Assembly: GCA_020633055.1 (NCBI GenBank)
Contig: JACKEJ010000005.1
Location: forward strand, 620,001-684,000
Source of the DNA: Sandaracinaceae bacterium
GTDB taxonomy: Bacteria; Myxococcota_A; Polyangia; Polyangiales; Houyiibacteriaceae
Reading direction: 5' to 3'
DNA: 64,000 nucleotides
This document shows, piece by piece, positions 63,968 through 64,000 of the stretch. The notes under the pieces were generated by a model, which ran no database searches, was not told the origin of the DNA, and worked only from the letters and a program-made list of their open reading frames with translations. Numbering within the stretch: the first letter of the stretch is position 1; every line of letters starts with the position of its first letter. A program made the translations under genes and the position numbers.

Positions 63968-64000
63968 CGCGTCCTCGAGGGTGGAGAACACCTTCTCCGG
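63932..64000 (-). CDS. C-terminal end of a gene cut by the window edge
   Basis: A minus-strand frame enters from the right edge and ends at TGA 63932-63934. The 22 residues visible are 'PEKVFSTLEDAEAWLATQLP' and two more. 'VFSTLEDAEAWL' resembles the last helix of STAS/SpoIIAA-like domains, but too little is present to decide. Confidence 0.6.
   Translation of the reverse strand, partial: PEKVFSTLEDAEAWLATQLPRP

Overview
The window is a GC-rich (about 70%) bacterial chromosome segment, gene-dense on both strands, with no insertion sequence, phage or CRISPR array that I can see. The style of the genes points to a myxobacterium-like organism. There are many lipoproteins whose lipid cysteine is followed by an Asp/Ala/Gly-rich linker ('DAGADAG' style), DUF4215-type and EGF-type cysteine repeats, parallel beta-helix lipoproteins, an AgmX/TonB-like C-terminal domain, and many AraC/two-component regulators. 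I would guess Polyangia (Sandaracinus-like), but that is inference from gene style, not from a marker search.

Layout. 1-6.1 kb (mostly minus strand): a partial V4R-PAS sensor, a SemiSWEET-DMT transporter pair, and transketolase coupled to a membrane-anchored alkaline-phosphatase-fold protein. 6.1-13.9 kb (plus): a lipocalin-like protein, a repeat-rich lipoprotein, the three-gene proton-translocating transhydrogenase pntAA-pntAB-pntB, and a frameshifted VanZ-like gene. 13.8-22.7 kb: a lipid-anchored truncated haemoglobin with a coupled membrane protein, an AraC regulator divergent from a MAPEG protein, a GH84 glycosidase, a Rieske/glutamate-synthase fusion and a PhoD phosphatase. 22.7-27.1 kb (minus): groES-groEL with a CIRCE element, then a translation cluster (tRNA-Arg, three tRNA-Ser, tadA, arfB and the 4.5S SRP RNA). 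27.1-34.6 kb: an SDR protein lacking the catalytic Tyr/Lys, a histidine kinase/response regulator pair, a YHYH lipoprotein operon, and a thioesterase divergent from an AraC regulator. 34.6-43.2 kb: surface lipoproteins, a CBS-domain protein and an ABA4-like membrane protein. 43.2-47.8 kb: recA, comM, a membrane protein, a SpoU methyltransferase and three tRNAs (His, Arg, Lys). 48-53 kb: a low-GC orphan lipoprotein, two tandem paralogous lipoproteins, a rifamycin ADP-ribosyltransferase (arr) and a beta-helix lipoprotein. 53-60.2 kb: a glutathione S-transferase, then TetR / MpaB-type oxygenase / DUF4334 genes with a clear palindromic operator, a cytochrome P450 and an AraC regulator. 60.2-64 kb: another beta-helix lipoprotein, a mechanosensitive channel and the tail of a gene cut by the window end.

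How the genes may work together. The most system-like sets are: (i) the transhydrogenase operon; (ii) chaperonin genes under probable HrcA control; (iii) the tetR-mpaB-DUF4334 unit, which with the adjacent GST and P450 looks like a small oxidative (lipid, terpenoid or xenobiotic) island; (iv) the truncated-haemoglobin lipoprotein and its ATGA-coupled membrane partner; and (v) about seventeen predicted lipoproteins spread through the window, which suggest a heavily decorated cell envelope. Most start sites are chosen from signal peptides, ribosome-binding sites, overlaps with neighbours and family alignment by eye.
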